Assembly (NCBI GenBank): GCA_947259485.1
Contig: CAMYLU010000020.1
Span: forward strand, 22,278 to 86,277
Origin: an uncultured Gammaproteobacteria bacterium
Lineage (GTDB): Bacteria; Pseudomonadota; Gammaproteobacteria; GCA-001735895
DNA length: 64,000 bases
Direction: 5' to 3'
How positions within the stretch are numbered: the stretch's first letter is position 1; the number at the start of each line of letters is the position of its first letter. Shown one piece after another: positions 17,907 to 28,300 of the stretch. The notes under the pieces are model-generated. The model was not told where the DNA came from. It made no database searches and saw only the letters and a list, made by a program, of their open reading frames with translations. The position numbers and the translations under genes were made by a program.

Positions 17907-18391
17907 GGTTTTCTAAAGTGTAAAAAAAAATGTATGAGCCACGCTATCAAGAATACGAAATAAAGACCCAGGGCCCAATATATGCTGCCATGCAGGCGCG
18001 GTTGCTGCTCGAAGTTCGCCAGGATGGCGAGTTGCATGACGTATATCGCCAGCGATAGATGCACGATCCCCATCAGTATCATTTGACGTCGGAAAAACTG
18101 CCGGGTTGCTTCGATCCGCTTAGCTGCAAGCCAGTGATCACGGTGCGGGATCTTCATGCCGAAACTGGCTCGCTTCTCGGACCAGCCTGGAACGAATACA
18201 AAAACTACGACCAGCATTAGCAATATAACCGCGTACAATACAAAAAATCCTTCCCTGCTAGCCCAGGCGTTTGGTGCACCCAGGCCGTCAAAATGTGACG
18301 CGAGCGTGTCCGGCATCTGTGGGTAGTAGTAAGCGACCTGGATTATTGCCAGCGCGACAAGCGCAAAGAAAATTCGCGTAATCCAGATCAT
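17903..18391 (-). CDS. DUF1648-like integral membrane protein
   Basis: 162 residues with four hydrophobic segments (about 5-20, 50-70, 105-128, 138-158). The stretch [29 protein letters not shown] is the DUF1648 pattern of P...H.d..G.pn.w.sK, found in SdpI-like proteins. Function is unknown; SdpI relatives are immunity or membrane-sensing proteins. It ends in an ATGA overlap with the racemase-family gene, which is unexpected for such a protein and suggests either fortuitous packing or a role in uptake. Confidence 0.7.
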   Translation of the reverse strand: MIWITRIFFALVALAIIQVAYYYPQMPDTLASHFDGLGAPNAWASREGFFVLYAVILLMLVVVFVFVPGWSEKRASFGMKIPHRDHWLAAKRIEATRQFFRRQMILMGIVHLSLAIYVMQLAILANFEQQPRLHGSIYWALGLYFVFLIAWLIHFFLHFRKP

Positions 18392-18482
18392 GGTGCAGAC
18401 AAAGCAGCGAAAGAAATGAACTCTAGTTGAGCTGTAGTGGCGTGTCTAGTGGCTTCACAATAACTGGCACCGGTTGACTGAC

Positions 18483-18511
18483 AAAAAAAACCCCGCTCGA
18501 TGGCGGGGTTT
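18483..18511 (-). terminator. Rho-independent terminator of the DUF2914 gene
   Basis: AACCCCGC (18489-18496) pairs with GCGGGGTT (18503-18510), and on the minus strand the stem is followed by a run of eight T. It lies 20 bases after the DUF2914 stop codon. Confidence 0.85.
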
Positions 18512-18530
18512 GAAGAGTTGCTAATTCGGT

Positions 18531-18914
18531 TCATTGATATTCGAAGGAATTGCTGGCCAGCAGCGTACGATCATCATCAAGTACGTTGACGGTCCAGGTA
18601 CCTGTCCACGAAGGTATCAGCGTCTTGCTGGTCCAGACACGCCAGCGGGAGCCCTTTACCTCGAAAGTTTTCTCAAACATGACCTGTTCGTTGTGAGTCC
18701 ACTGGTGAATTACGTTGTGGCCGGACAGGTCGTTTAATTCGGTGAAAAACGAGATCGATGTATAGGAAGTGCTGTCCATGCTATCGACCATCAAAACCGG
18801 TTCGTGGTTGTCGACGCCAATGGTGAACAGTGCGCGGCTCACTTCTCCGGCCATGCTGTTGCCGGCAAATCCCAGGGAGGTAAGCAATATTAGTGATTTC
18901 ATTGTAAGACGCAT
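18531..18914 (-). CDS. Exported DUF2914-like protein
   Basis: 127 residues with a signal peptide (about 1-22, cleavage after SMA). The mature part is all-beta: RALFTIGVDNHEPV, FFTELNDLSGHNVIHQWTH, FEVKGSRWRVWTSKTL and WTVNVLDDDRTLL. The pattern f.TEl..l.G..v.HrW...G is that of DUF2914 domains, found alone or at the end of membrane proteins. Likely periplasmic, function unknown. It is monocistronic with a good terminator. Confidence 0.8.
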   Translation of the reverse strand: MRLTMKSLILLTSLGFAGNSMAGEVSRALFTIGVDNHEPVLMVDSMDSTSYTSISFFTELNDLSGHNVIHQWTHNEQVMFEKTFEVKGSRWRVWTSKTLIPSWTGTWTVNVLDDDRTLLASNSFEYQ

Positions 18915-18996
18915 GAAGGTCTCCTCGACTGTGTTTGCCCTGACTATAGCAATAATATTGCGTATTTGCAGGGTCGTAAAAACCTGTATCGGAGCT

Positions 18997-19881
18997 TCAC
19001 CGGGGCACCTCGGGGCGGTAGCTGCGCAGCAACTCGATCATTGCGCTGGAACTTAACGACAGGGTACGATTTCTGCGCGTCACGATGCCCAGCGGACGGT
19101 GTACGTTGAGTCCTTTCAAGCCATGACAGACGAGACTGTCATCGACCATGTTCTGCGGCAGGATACTCCAGCCCAGGTTGGCCGATACCATGACCTTGAT
19201 CGTCTCCAGGTAATTGGTTTCAAGTACGATTTTTAGCTGGTCCTGGTTGCCGGCGAAAAGGTTGTTGATAATTTTTCGGGTAAAGGTTCCGCTCGACGGT
19301 AAAATCGCGGCGTGATCCAGTAAATCTTTGGGATCGATATCCTGCTGTCCCGCGAGGCTGTGGTCGGCTGCCATGGCGACAACCAGTCGATCTACCCAAA
19401 TCGGCTCGCACTCGAGTTTATCGTCGGCGATTTCCGGTAGAGTCACTATTGCGAGTTCAAGCTCATGATTAGCGATTGCGATACAGGCGTCTTCCGAGTC
19501 CATGAAATGCAGGTCCAGGTCAACCCGTGGATAAAGGATTTTAAAGTCCCGCAGGGCCTGCGGCAGGCGATGCAGGCCGATATGATGACTGGTAGCGAAG
19601 CTGAGGCTACCCGACGGCGTGCCCTGTTGCTGGCTCAGGCCTGAGCGATAGGTTTTCAGTTCCTGCAGAATACGTTCGGCATGCGGTTTAAAAGCCTTTC
19701 CGTTGGGCGTCAGGATGCTGCGTTTGCCGACCCGATCGAACAATTCAGCATTCAAGTTGATTTCCAGTTGCCGTATGCGTTTGCTGACCGCGGGCTGGGT
19801 GATATGCAGTTTATCAGCCGCGAGTGAAAAGGATTCGAGTTCGGCAACCGCGAGGAAGGCGTTTATTTGATTTATTTGCAC
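18997..19881 (-). CDS. LysR-family transcriptional regulator
   Basis: 294 residues. The N-terminal winged helix-turn-helix is clear (INAFLAVAELESFSLAADKLHITQPAVSKRIRQLE, about 4-38), followed by a substrate-binding domain (about 90-290). It is divergent from leuC with a 112-base AT-rich space between starts, the classic arrangement for a LysR regulator controlling the neighbouring operon. A role in leu control is inference from position; some LysR proteins beside leuC act on cysteine or methionine genes instead. Confidence 0.9.
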   Translation of the reverse strand: MQINQINAFLAVAELESFSLAADKLHITQPAVSKRIRQLEINLNAELFDRVGKRSILTPNGKAFKPHAERILQELKTYRSGLSQQQGTPSGSLSFATSHHIGLHRLPQALRDFKILYPRVDLDLHFMDSEDACIAIANHELELAIVTLPEIADDKLECEPIWVDRLVVAMAADHSLAGQQDIDPKDLLDHAAILPSSGTFTRKIINNLFAGNQDQLKIVLETNYLETIKVMVSANLGWSILPQNMVDDSLVCHGLKGLNVHRPLGIVTRRNRTLSLSSSAMIELLRSYRPEVPR

Positions 19882-19993
19882 ATGTATTCCTAAATAGAAT
19901 CAAAATAATGAAAATTATGAATTAGTGTTATTGTAGGTGGGGGCGTAAAATCGAACAAGTTTTTTCGGGTAGATAAAATGGGGTAAACGAAAA

Positions 19994-21397
19994 ATGGCTG
20001 CAAAAACCCTTTACGACAAGATTTGGGAATTACACGAGGTACGTCGTGACGATGACGGTACCGCGCTACTTTACATTGATCGGCACCTGGTGCACGAGGT
20101 AACTTCACCGCAGGCATTCGAAGGTCTCGAGATCGCACAGCGTTCGTTGTGGCGCAAGCGTTCTATTCTGGCGGTACCTGATCACAATGTGCCCACCACC
20201 GGGCTTGAGCTGGGTATTACCGACCCGGTAGCTCGGCTACAGGTTGATACCCTCAATCAAAATTGTGACAAGTACGGACTTACCGAATTCAAGATGGGGG
20301 ATGTACGCCAGGGCATCGTACATGTTATTGGTCCGGAGCAGGGGGCAACCTTGCCGGGTATGACCGTTGTCTGTGGCGACTCGCACACGTCAACCCACGG
20401 TGCTTTCGCCGCACTCGCGTTTGGCATCGGCACCTCCGAGGTCGAACATGTCATGGCAACGCAGTGCCTGATCCAGAAAAAATCGAAAAATATGCGCGTA
20501 ACGGTCGACGGAAAGGTGGCTGAAGGCATTACCGCGAAGGATATCGTGCTGCATATAATCGGTGAAATCGGTACCGCCGGCGGCACCGGCTGTACCATCG
20601 AGTTTGCCGGTGAGGCGATCACGAATCTTTCCATGGAAGGCCGTATGACGGTATGCAATATGACAATCGAAGCCGGTGCCCGTGCCGGACTTATCGCCTG
20701 TGATCAGACCACGCTGGATTATGTCAGGGGACGTCCATTTGCGCCTCAGGGGGAAGCCTGGGAGCAGGCAATCACCTGCTGGGCTGATTTACATTCCGAC
20801 CCGGATGCTGTTTTCGATCGTGAAGTGGTAATCGACGCGCAGGATATTGCGCCACAGGTCACCTGGGGGACTTCTCCGGAAATGGTTTGCGCCGTCCACC
20901 AGAGGGTACCCGACCCGGCCCAGGAGCCGGATCCGATCAAGGCCGGGGGAATGCAGAACGCCCTCGATTACATGGGGCTGAAAGCCAATACGCCGTTGGA
21001 CCAGGTTTTTGTTGACAAGATCTTTATCGGTTCGTGTACCAATTCGCGAATCGAGGATTTGCGTGCCGCGGCCAGTGTCGTCAAAGGGCGCAAGGTGGCT
21101 GACAGTGTAAAGTTGGCGATGGTCGTACCCGGTTCGGGCTTGATCAAGCAACAGGCTGAAGACGAGGGACTCGACCGGATTTTTATCGAGGCTGGATTCG
21201 AATGGCGCGAACCCGGATGTTCAATGTGCCTCGGTATGAATGCCGACCAGCTGGGGTCGGGCGAACGTTGTGCTTCAACCTCGAATCGTAATTTCGAGGG
21301 GCGCCAGGGGCAGGGTGGACGTACTCACCTTGTGTCACCGGCGATGGCGGCTGCAGCGGCGGTGAAAGGTCATTTTACCGATGTGCGAGAACTCTAG
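19994..21397 (+). CDS. leuC: 3-isopropylmalate dehydratase large subunit
   Basis: 467 residues, one more than E. coli LeuC. The 4Fe-4S ligands are in place: Cys near 348 in GSCTNSR, and Cys near 409 and 412 in [22 protein letters not shown] and the N-terminal [16 protein letters not shown] are typical. With LeuD it isomerises 2-isopropylmalate to 3-isopropylmalate in leucine synthesis. It is the first gene of leuCDB-asd; leuA is not in the window. Confidence 0.97.
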   Translation: MAAKTLYDKIWELHEVRRDDDGTALLYIDRHLVHEVTSPQAFEGLEIAQRSLWRKRSILAVPDHNVPTTGLELGITDPVARLQVDTLNQNCDKYGLTEFKMGDVRQGIVHVIGPEQGATLPGMTVVCGDSHTSTHGAFAALAFGIGTSEVEHVMATQCLIQKKSKNMRVTVDGKVAEGITAKDIVLHIIGEIGTAGGTGCTIEFAGEAITNLSMEGRMTVCNMTIEAGARAGLIACDQTTLDYVRGRPFAPQGEAWEQAITCWADLHSDPDAVFDREVVIDAQDIAPQVTWGTSPEMVCAVHQRVPDPAQEPDPIKAGGMQNALDYMGLKANTPLDQVFVDKIFIGSCTNSRIEDLRAAASVVKGRKVADSVKLAMVVPGSGLIKQQAEDEGLDRIFIEAGFEWREPGCSMCLGMNADQLGSGERCASTSNRNFEGRQGQGGRTHLVSPAMAAAAAVKGHFTDVREL

Positions 21398-21405
21398 GAG
21401 AGGTT

Positions 21406-22041
21406 ATGGAAAAGTTTGAAAAGTTTACTGGAATTGTCGCCGGGATCGATCGCCCTAACATCGATACCGATGCAATAATCCCGAAGCAATATCTGAAATC
21501 GATCAAGCGCTCGGGATTCGGCGTGAACCTGTTTGATGCCTGGCGCTACCTTGATCCTGGAGAGCCCGGGCAGGATCACTCCAGGCGTCGTATCAACCCT
21601 GATTTCGTGCTTAATAAAGATCCATTTAAAGATGCGCAAATTTTATTGGCGCGTGAAAATTTTGCCTGCGGTTCTTCGCGCGAACACGCGGTCTGGGCAC
21701 TTTTGGATTTTGGCATTAAAGCCGTCATTGCGCCGAGCTTTGCCGATATTTTCTATAACAATTCTTTCAAGAATGGATTGCTACCGATTGCACTGGGCAG
21801 CGAACTGGTTGACCAATTGTTTAGCGAACTTGAAAGCAACGAGGATTGCCAGTTAAGCATAGACCTCGAAAACCAGGTGGTGCGCAATGCAAGCGGAACT
21901 GAAATGGCCTTTGAAATCGAAGAGTTTCGCAAGTATTGCCTGTTGAACGGACTCGACGATATTGGGCTGACAATGCAGCACGCTGAAACAATCAAGGCGT
22001 TCGAGCAGCAGTATTACGAGAAGCTGCCCTGGTTGAGATAG
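21406..22041 (+). CDS. leuD: 3-isopropylmalate dehydratase small subunit
   Basis: 211 residues, slightly longer than E. coli LeuD (201). Motifs: [16 protein letters not shown] at the N-terminus, [14 protein letters not shown] (substrate loop), and [17 protein letters not shown]. It forms the heterodimer with LeuC. The start is eight bases after leuC, with AGGAG just ahead of the ATG (CTCTAGGAGAGGTT). Confidence 0.97.
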   Translation: MEKFEKFTGIVAGIDRPNIDTDAIIPKQYLKSIKRSGFGVNLFDAWRYLDPGEPGQDHSRRRINPDFVLNKDPFKDAQILLARENFACGSSREHAVWALLDFGIKAVIAPSFADIFYNNSFKNGLLPIALGSELVDQLFSELESNEDCQLSIDLENQVVRNASGTEMAFEIEEFRKYCLLNGLDDIGLTMQHAETIKAFEQQYYEKLPWLR

Positions 22042-22052
22042 GGGTCCAGTAA

Positions 22053-23138
22053 ATGACTAAGAATATTGCGCTACTGGCAGGCGACGGCATTGGTCCTGAA
22101 ATCGTTGCCGAGGCGGTCAAGGTAATTCACTGTCTGCAACAGGAGTTTGGGTTCGACACTGAGTTGGAAGCTGCTGCAATCGGTGGCGCCGGTTATGACC
22201 AGTCGGGCAAGCCATTACCCGACGAAACCCTTGCGCTATGTGAGCGGGCGGATGCAGTCCTGTTCGGCGCCATAGGCGGCCCTCAATATGATGAGCTCGA
22301 GCGCGGGTTACGTCCGGAAAAAGGTTTACTTAACCTGCGTTCGTCGCTGTCCCTGTTTTCCAACTTGCGCCCGGCGATTCTCTATCCCCAGCTCGCGGAT
22401 GCTTCCAGCCTGAAGCCTGACCTGGTTGCTGGTCTCGATATCATGATTGTGCGCGAGCTTACCGGTGGTATTTATTTTGGACAGCCTCGCGGCATACGTA
22501 AACTCGCAAATGGTGAACGCCAGGGATTCAACACACTGGTGTACGCTGAACACGAAATCGAGCGTATTGCGCGTTCGGCCTTTGATATCGCGATGCTGCG
22601 TGATCGTAAACTGTGTTCGGTCGACAAGGCCAATGTGCTCGAAGTATCGGAGCTCTGGCGCGAGGTTTTGAACCGGGTAGCCGGCGAATACCCCGACGTC
22701 GAAATAAGCCACATGTATGTTGATAATGCTTCGATGCAACTGGTGCGGGCTCCGAAGCAATTTGACGTTATTGTTACCACTAACCTGTTTGGCGATATCC
22801 TGTCGGATACGGCTGCGATGTTGACGGGGTCGATAGGTATGCTGCCGTCGGCTTCGCTCGATGAAAATGGCAAGGGCCTTTATGAACCGGTTCATGGCTC
22901 TGCGCCAGATATCGCCGGCAAGGGATTGGCGAACCCACTGGCGACTATTCTTTCAGTGGCGATGATGCTGCGTTACAGCCTGCAGCAGCCGAACCTGGCG
23001 GAGCAGATCGAAAGCGCCGTGGGTAACGTCCTCGACCAGGGCTTGCGTACTGCCGATATTGCCGGGACTGCACAAAGTGCGAGCACATCGGAGATGGGAG
23101 ATGCGGTGGTGACGGCGCTGCGTGCGCTCGCTCGATAG
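22053..23138 (+). CDS. leuB: 3-isopropylmalate dehydrogenase
   Basis: 361 residues. LeuB signatures: [52 protein letters not shown] and the NAD/Mg region [26 protein letters not shown], followed by [14 protein letters not shown]. It oxidises and decarboxylates 3-isopropylmalate to 2-oxoisocaproate. It lies 11 bases after leuD in the same operon and 19 bases before asd. Confidence 0.97.
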   Translation: MTKNIALLAGDGIGPEIVAEAVKVIHCLQQEFGFDTELEAAAIGGAGYDQSGKPLPDETLALCERADAVLFGAIGGPQYDELERGLRPEKGLLNLRSSLSLFSNLRPAILYPQLADASSLKPDLVAGLDIMIVRELTGGIYFGQPRGIRKLANGERQGFNTLVYAEHEIERIARSAFDIAMLRDRKLCSVDKANVLEVSELWREVLNRVAGEYPDVEISHMYVDNASMQLVRAPKQFDVIVTTNLFGDILSDTAAMLTGSIGMLPSASLDENGKGLYEPVHGSAPDIAGKGLANPLATILSVAMMLRYSLQQPNLAEQIESAVGNVLDQGLRTADIAGTAQSASTSEMGDAVVTALRALAR

Positions 23139-23157
23139 TGGTTTAATGGAGAAGCTT

Positions 23158-24273
23158 ATGAAAAGAGTGGGATTTGTCGGCTGGCGTGGCATGGTTGGTT
23201 CGGTGTTGATGCAGCGCATGCTCGCCGAGCAGGATTTTGCGTGGATTGACGAACCGTTGTTTTTTACAACGTCGCAGACCGGTCAGGCCGGGCCTGATAT
23301 CGGCAGGGATATTCCGCCGTTACAGGATGCGACTGATATCGAGCAGCTGAAATTGATGGACGCCATCGTCACCTGCCAGGGTGGCGATTATACTAAACAG
23401 GTGCACGCGGAATTACGTCGCAGCGGCTGGCAAGGTTACTGGATTGACGCAGCCTCGGCATTGCGTATGCAGGAGCACAGCATAATCATTCTTGATCCGG
23501 TTAATCGCGGTGTCATCGATGCTGCACTCGACGCGGATTGCCGGGATTTTATCGGTGGTAATTGCACGGTAAGCCTGATGATGATGGCCATGGGTGGCTT
23601 GTTCGAGCATGACCTGGTTGACTGGATCAGCGTCATGACTTACCAGGCCGCCTCGGGCGGAGGTGCCCGCCACATGCGCGAGCTTTTAGCCGGTATGGGT
23701 AGCCTTCATCAGAGCGTGGTCGATTTGCTTGACGATCCCGCGTCGGCGATCCTGGAAATCGATAGCCGCGTAACCGGGCAATTGCGTTCGAGCAGTTTTC
23801 CATGCGAGGAATTCGAGGTGCCCCTGGCCGGTAGTCTTATCCCGTGGATCGACGCGCAACTAGATAATGGTCAGAGCCGAGAGGAATGGAAGGCCGGCGC
23901 CGAAGCCAATAAAATCCTGGGTCGCGGTATGGACACGATTCCTATCGATGGATTGTGCGTCCGTGTTGGAGCGATGCGATGCCATTCCCAGGCGCTAACT
24001 GTCAAGCTCAAGCAGAACCTGCCGCTGGATGAAATTCAGCAGACACTTGCGGCGTCGAACGACTGGGTTAAAGTTCTACCGAATGATCGGCAGGTTTCTA
24101 TGCAAGAACTATCACCGGCCGCAGTAACCGGCAAACTGGATGTGCCGGTAGGAAGATTGCGTAAGTTGAGCATGGGTGACGAATACCTGGCTGCCTTCAC
24201 CGTCGGCGATCAATTACTGTGGGGTGCCGCTGAACCATTACGGCGTATGTTGAAAATTTTATACGAACGTTAG
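23158..24273 (+). CDS. asd: Aspartate-semialdehyde dehydrogenase
   Basis: 371 residues from the ATG at 23158, which has GGAG upstream (ATGGAGAAGCTT); a longer frame from 23122 would run into leuB. N-terminal [18 protein letters not shown] is the NADP-binding loop of the gamma-proteobacterial Asd type; the catalytic Cys is in [26 protein letters not shown] follows, and [13 protein letters not shown] carries substrate residues. It reduces aspartyl phosphate to the semialdehyde for lysine/diaminopimelate, threonine and methionine. Confidence 0.97.
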   Translation: MKRVGFVGWRGMVGSVLMQRMLAEQDFAWIDEPLFFTTSQTGQAGPDIGRDIPPLQDATDIEQLKLMDAIVTCQGGDYTKQVHAELRRSGWQGYWIDAASALRMQEHSIIILDPVNRGVIDAALDADCRDFIGGNCTVSLMMMAMGGLFEHDLVDWISVMTYQAASGGGARHMRELLAGMGSLHQSVVDLLDDPASAILEIDSRVTGQLRSSSFPCEEFEVPLAGSLIPWIDAQLDNGQSREEWKAGAEANKILGRGMDTIPIDGLCVRVGAMRCHSQALTVKLKQNLPLDEIQQTLAASNDWVKVLPNDRQVSMQELSPAAVTGKLDVPVGRLRKLSMGDEYLAAFTVGDQLLWGAAEPLRRMLKILYER

Positions 24274-24274
24274 C

Positions 24275-25225
24275 ATGGATCATCGTATCGCGTTATCACA
24301 TGCCAGCGGAGTCGCGGCCGAGGCCATCCTCGAAAAATTACCCGAAGCCGGTGTTACAAAGGATTCGTTGATTTTATTGGACCATGAGTCGAACCTGGGC
24401 AAGCGCGTGTCATTTGCCGGCGGTAATCTAAGCCTGCAGGATCAACGCAGCTTCGATCTGTCGAGCTGCGCCTTGTTGTTGATGCCTGAAGCTGATGTCG
24501 AACTGGAATCAGCAGCGCTGCATCACGGATGCCTGCTGGTTAGCCACGCCATCCAGTCGGATATCCCGCCGGTTTTTATTGCTGATAAAACTGCCACCCC
24601 CGAGCTTTCCTACACGCAGACGAGTTTACGCCTGACGGGACCCGAGCTTTCCTGCCTGCTGCCGGCCCTGAACGAGCTGAATCGATTGTGTCCGATCGAG
24701 CAATTGAATGTGACGCTGCTGCGAAGCGCTGAATTTCATGGTAAAGCGGGGGTGGACGAACTGGCTTCTCAAACCATTAACCTTTTGAACTCAAGGGCGG
24801 CCGAATCCAGTGTTTTTAAGCAGCAAATTGCCTTTAACCTGTTGCCCGATATTGTTGACCCCCTGATCGAGTCGGACCTGAGGCAAATTTTGGGAAATAA
24901 TTCATATAATATGGGACTGCAATCCGTTAATGTGCCCGTATTCCATGGTCTAGTCGCAGCGCTGCAGCTCCGCTTCGAATCCAGTGTCAGTATTGACGAC
25001 TGCCAGGGTCGCCTGAAAGGCCTTGAAAAGGTGGTTGTTAAAAAAGGTCCTGCTAGCCCAATTACTGATTGTAATCAATCATTTAGCTGTGTTATAAGCG
25101 GCCTGGAACAGCCGCCGCAGCAACCCTCAAGCGTCCAATTCTGGGTGATTTCTGACCCCATGAGATATGGTTTGGCTAATAATTACGTGAATGTTACAGA
25201 CTTTTTGCTAAAATCTTTTTTGTAA
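24275..25225 (+). CDS. Aspartate-semialdehyde-dehydrogenase-like paralogue (USG-1 type), likely non-catalytic
   Basis: 316 residues starting one base after asd. The fold is recognisable (an N-terminal Rossmann-like half, LIESDLRQILG and VPVFHGLVAALQLRFE in the C-terminal dimerisation half), but the NADP glycine loop is gone (SHASGVAAEAILE) and no SNCTT-type catalytic Cys is present in the middle. The same gene sits between asd and fimV in Pseudomonas. It probably arose by duplication of asd and lost catalysis; a structural role is possible but unknown. Confidence 0.8.
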   Translation: MDHRIALSHASGVAAEAILEKLPEAGVTKDSLILLDHESNLGKRVSFAGGNLSLQDQRSFDLSSCALLLMPEADVELESAALHHGCLLVSHAIQSDIPPVFIADKTATPELSYTQTSLRLTGPELSCLLPALNELNRLCPIEQLNVTLLRSAEFHGKAGVDELASQTINLLNSRAAESSVFKQQIAFNLLPDIVDPLIESDLRQILGNNSYNMGLQSVNVPVFHGLVAALQLRFESSVSIDDCQGRLKGLEKVVVKKGPASPITDCNQSFSCVISGLEQPPQQPSSVQFWVISDPMRYGLANNYVNVTDFLLKSFL

Positions 25226-25348
25226 TCTATAGTTACATCTGCTTGTGAAAGTGTTTTCTTTAAAGTAAATTCTCTAGCTGCAATCATAGGTGCATGGATT
25301 TAGGCACTTTTATATAAGAATTCAGGTTGGGGAACTGGGAGACTAAAC

Positions 25349-28300
25349 GTGCGTAATCTGGGACTAATTGTAGCATTTTGGTTGGCAACTCTTTTGCCAA
25401 CGAGCAGTCTTGCCTTAGGCCTGGGCGAGATCGAAGTCAATTCCTTCCTGAATCAACCGCTTAATGCTGAAATCGAAGTTATTTCCGCACGCCCCGGTGA
25501 GATCGATGATCTTCTTGTCAGCCTGGCATCGAGTGAAGCTTTTACACGTGCCGGATTAGCGCGCCCTCGCCATCTTTCCAACCTCAGATTCTCGGTCAGG
25601 AAAAATGAGGAAGGAGATGAGGCCGTCGTCATTGTCTCAACCAAGTCGGCGGTCAAAGAACCTTTCCTGAATTTTCTGATTGAAGCCGACTGGTCCAAGG
25701 GCCGGGTACTGCGCGAATTTACGATACTTCTCGATCCCCCATTTTATGCGAATCAACCCGCGCCGGCTGAAACGGTCGCAGAGCCAGTTGAACAACCGGT
25801 AAGCGAAGAGACCAGTATTGAAGAGGCCAGTGTTAGTGAAATCGTAGAACAATCGGGTGTCACTACCTCGGTCGATACCACTGAGCCTGCCGAAACAGGT
25901 GAAAGCATAACTGAGCCGATTGCGTTGTCAGAAGACACCTCCTCTGCGACCGTCCCAGAGCCTGAACCCCTTACAGAAGAATATGTATCAGATGAAACCA
26001 GAAGCGTCACCCAGGGTGACGTTTCAGTCGTTAAGGGAGATACATTATGGAGCATCGCGTCTCGCTACAAGGATGATGATCATAGTATGTCGCAGGTAAT
26101 GCTGGCGTTTCAGCGCGCTAATCCGGGCGCCTTTAATGACGGCAACATAAATAACATGAAGGCCGGTACAGTGCTGCGCGTTCCCGGCGCCGAAGAACTC
26201 GATGCGCTTGGAAAGCAGGAGTCGTATGCCGAAGTACTGGTGCAAAATGGACTCTGGGACGAGTACGTTGCCCGCGTAACCGGAGTGTCACCTGCGGTTG
26301 CAATCGAAGATGGCAGCTCCGAAGCGGTGGCCCAGGAAAGTGAAGCAGAGGCCGCCGATGGTGAACTCAGCCTGTTGTTACCGACAGAGGGTGAGAGTGA
26401 ATCGACGGGTACGGGGGATACTGGTGATGTTGATAGCTTACGCACAAAGCTGGCCCTGGCCGAAGAAGAACTTGAAGCATCTCGCATCGAAAACCAGGAA
26501 CTCGAATCTCGTATATCTGAACTTCAGGCCAGGCTCGCCAAGCTTGAAGAGCTGCAGAGAATGGTCGAGATCGAAGACGACAGTCTCGCCGAGTTACAGG
26601 CTGACCAGGCGCAGCAATCTGAGCAAGCTGAAGAAATGGTTGAGCCAGTCGAGGAACAGGCAGCTACAGAAGCGGTAACCGAGGCGATCGAGGCCGACGA
26701 GGAAGCATTGCTTGAAGAATTGCTCGCCGAGGAGGCCGAAGCCCAGGCAGAGGAGCAGGCCGTTATTGATCAAGCTGTAACCGAGCAAGCGGCCTCTGAC
26801 GACGACATGATGACAGACGATGACATGTCTGAGGAGACCGTAACCGCGGAGACCGGGACCGATGGAATGGTCGCAGAAGAGGCGGTATCTGATGAGGTGG
26901 TTCCACCGCCCGCTCCGGTAATCGTGACTGAAACAGCTACCCGGGCACCTTCAATTTTTGACGGTCTGTTACCTCCGGAAGTAGTCGACATGATTCCGTC
27001 TATGGACAGTATTATCGGTGATCCGATAATTCTTGCCGCGGTTGGAGGTGTTCTCTTACTGCTGCTTATCCTGTTATTTCTTAAACGCAGGAAAGGATCG
27101 TCTGACGAAGAATCAGCGATTATCGCCGGTGCTGATGAAGACTTGTTTGCCGGAGATGACGAGGATGAATTAACCCCGATTCACCTCGCGGATGGCACTG
27201 AAGTGGAAGAAACCGATTTGCATGCCCCGTCGGCAGAAGAAATAGTTCAAGAGCAACCGGTCGAAGAACCCGTTGCCGAGGTCGCAGCCGAACCCGAACC
27301 CCAGGGAGATATCGAACAGACCGCGGTGATTGAAGCAGTTGAAGCGCCTGAAGCAGAGGTGGAAGCTTCTGCAGCATCTACCGCCGAGCAGGATGACGTA
27401 TTAAACGAGGTCGACGTATACCTGGCTTACGGGCTTTATGATAATGCCGAAGAGCTTTTGAGCAACAGTATAACTGAAAATCCTGAGCGCGCCGATTATC
27501 GTTCCAAGCTGCTTGACACTTATTTTGCGACTAAAAATTCAGAGGCCTTCGTCAAGGAAGCTGAAAACCTCAAATCCATGGGCGATTCAGCAGCTGATTA
27601 CTGGGATCGGGTGCAGATTATGGGCTACGAACTCGCACCCGATAACGCCTTGTTTTCAGATGCCAAGGATAGCGATCTAAGCGCTGCCGATCTCGAGATA
27701 TCCAAACCCCAGGAAGCGGATTTTGACCTGGGTGCGTCTGATGACGATACGACAAATTTTTCGACTACAGACTTTAATCTTGGTGAAGACGACACCGGTG
27801 GTGATTTTAGCGATACAGATTCGACGGGTGAAGCGGGGCAGATTGCCTCAACGCAGGTAATCCCCAAGCTTGACGAGATACCTGATTTCGATGCTGAAGA
27901 CGATACAAATTTACGCGCTGAGCCCGAGGCCGAGGTTGACCTGGAACTACCTGATGACGTGGGTGAGGAACTCGAATTTTCAATGGATGATGGAGCAGGA
28001 CAAAAGTCTGCCGAGCCTGCAGTGGGAGAAGAAGTCGATCTGGATGACATCGCCATGGAGTTTGATATCGGCGAGGAAGAAGCCGCGTCAGAAGATATAT
28101 CCGAAGTCGACTTCGGAGCCGAATTTGAAGAATCTCTCGAAGAGTCTGATGAGCTGAATCTTGATGAATCCGCGTCCGCTGAAGTCGAAGTCGACGATGA
28201 TGCAGTCGAGCTTGACGCCGAGTCTTTAGACGAGGACGGCTATACCGAGACGGCAATTATCACGCCGAATTACGAAGATACCGAGGTTGTCCCCGATCTA

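Noticed and set aside
27807..28256. Long antisense frames across fimV
   Set aside because: They are mirror frames of the acidic GAA/GAT-rich repeats and give low-complexity Arg/Leu- or Ser-rich translations.
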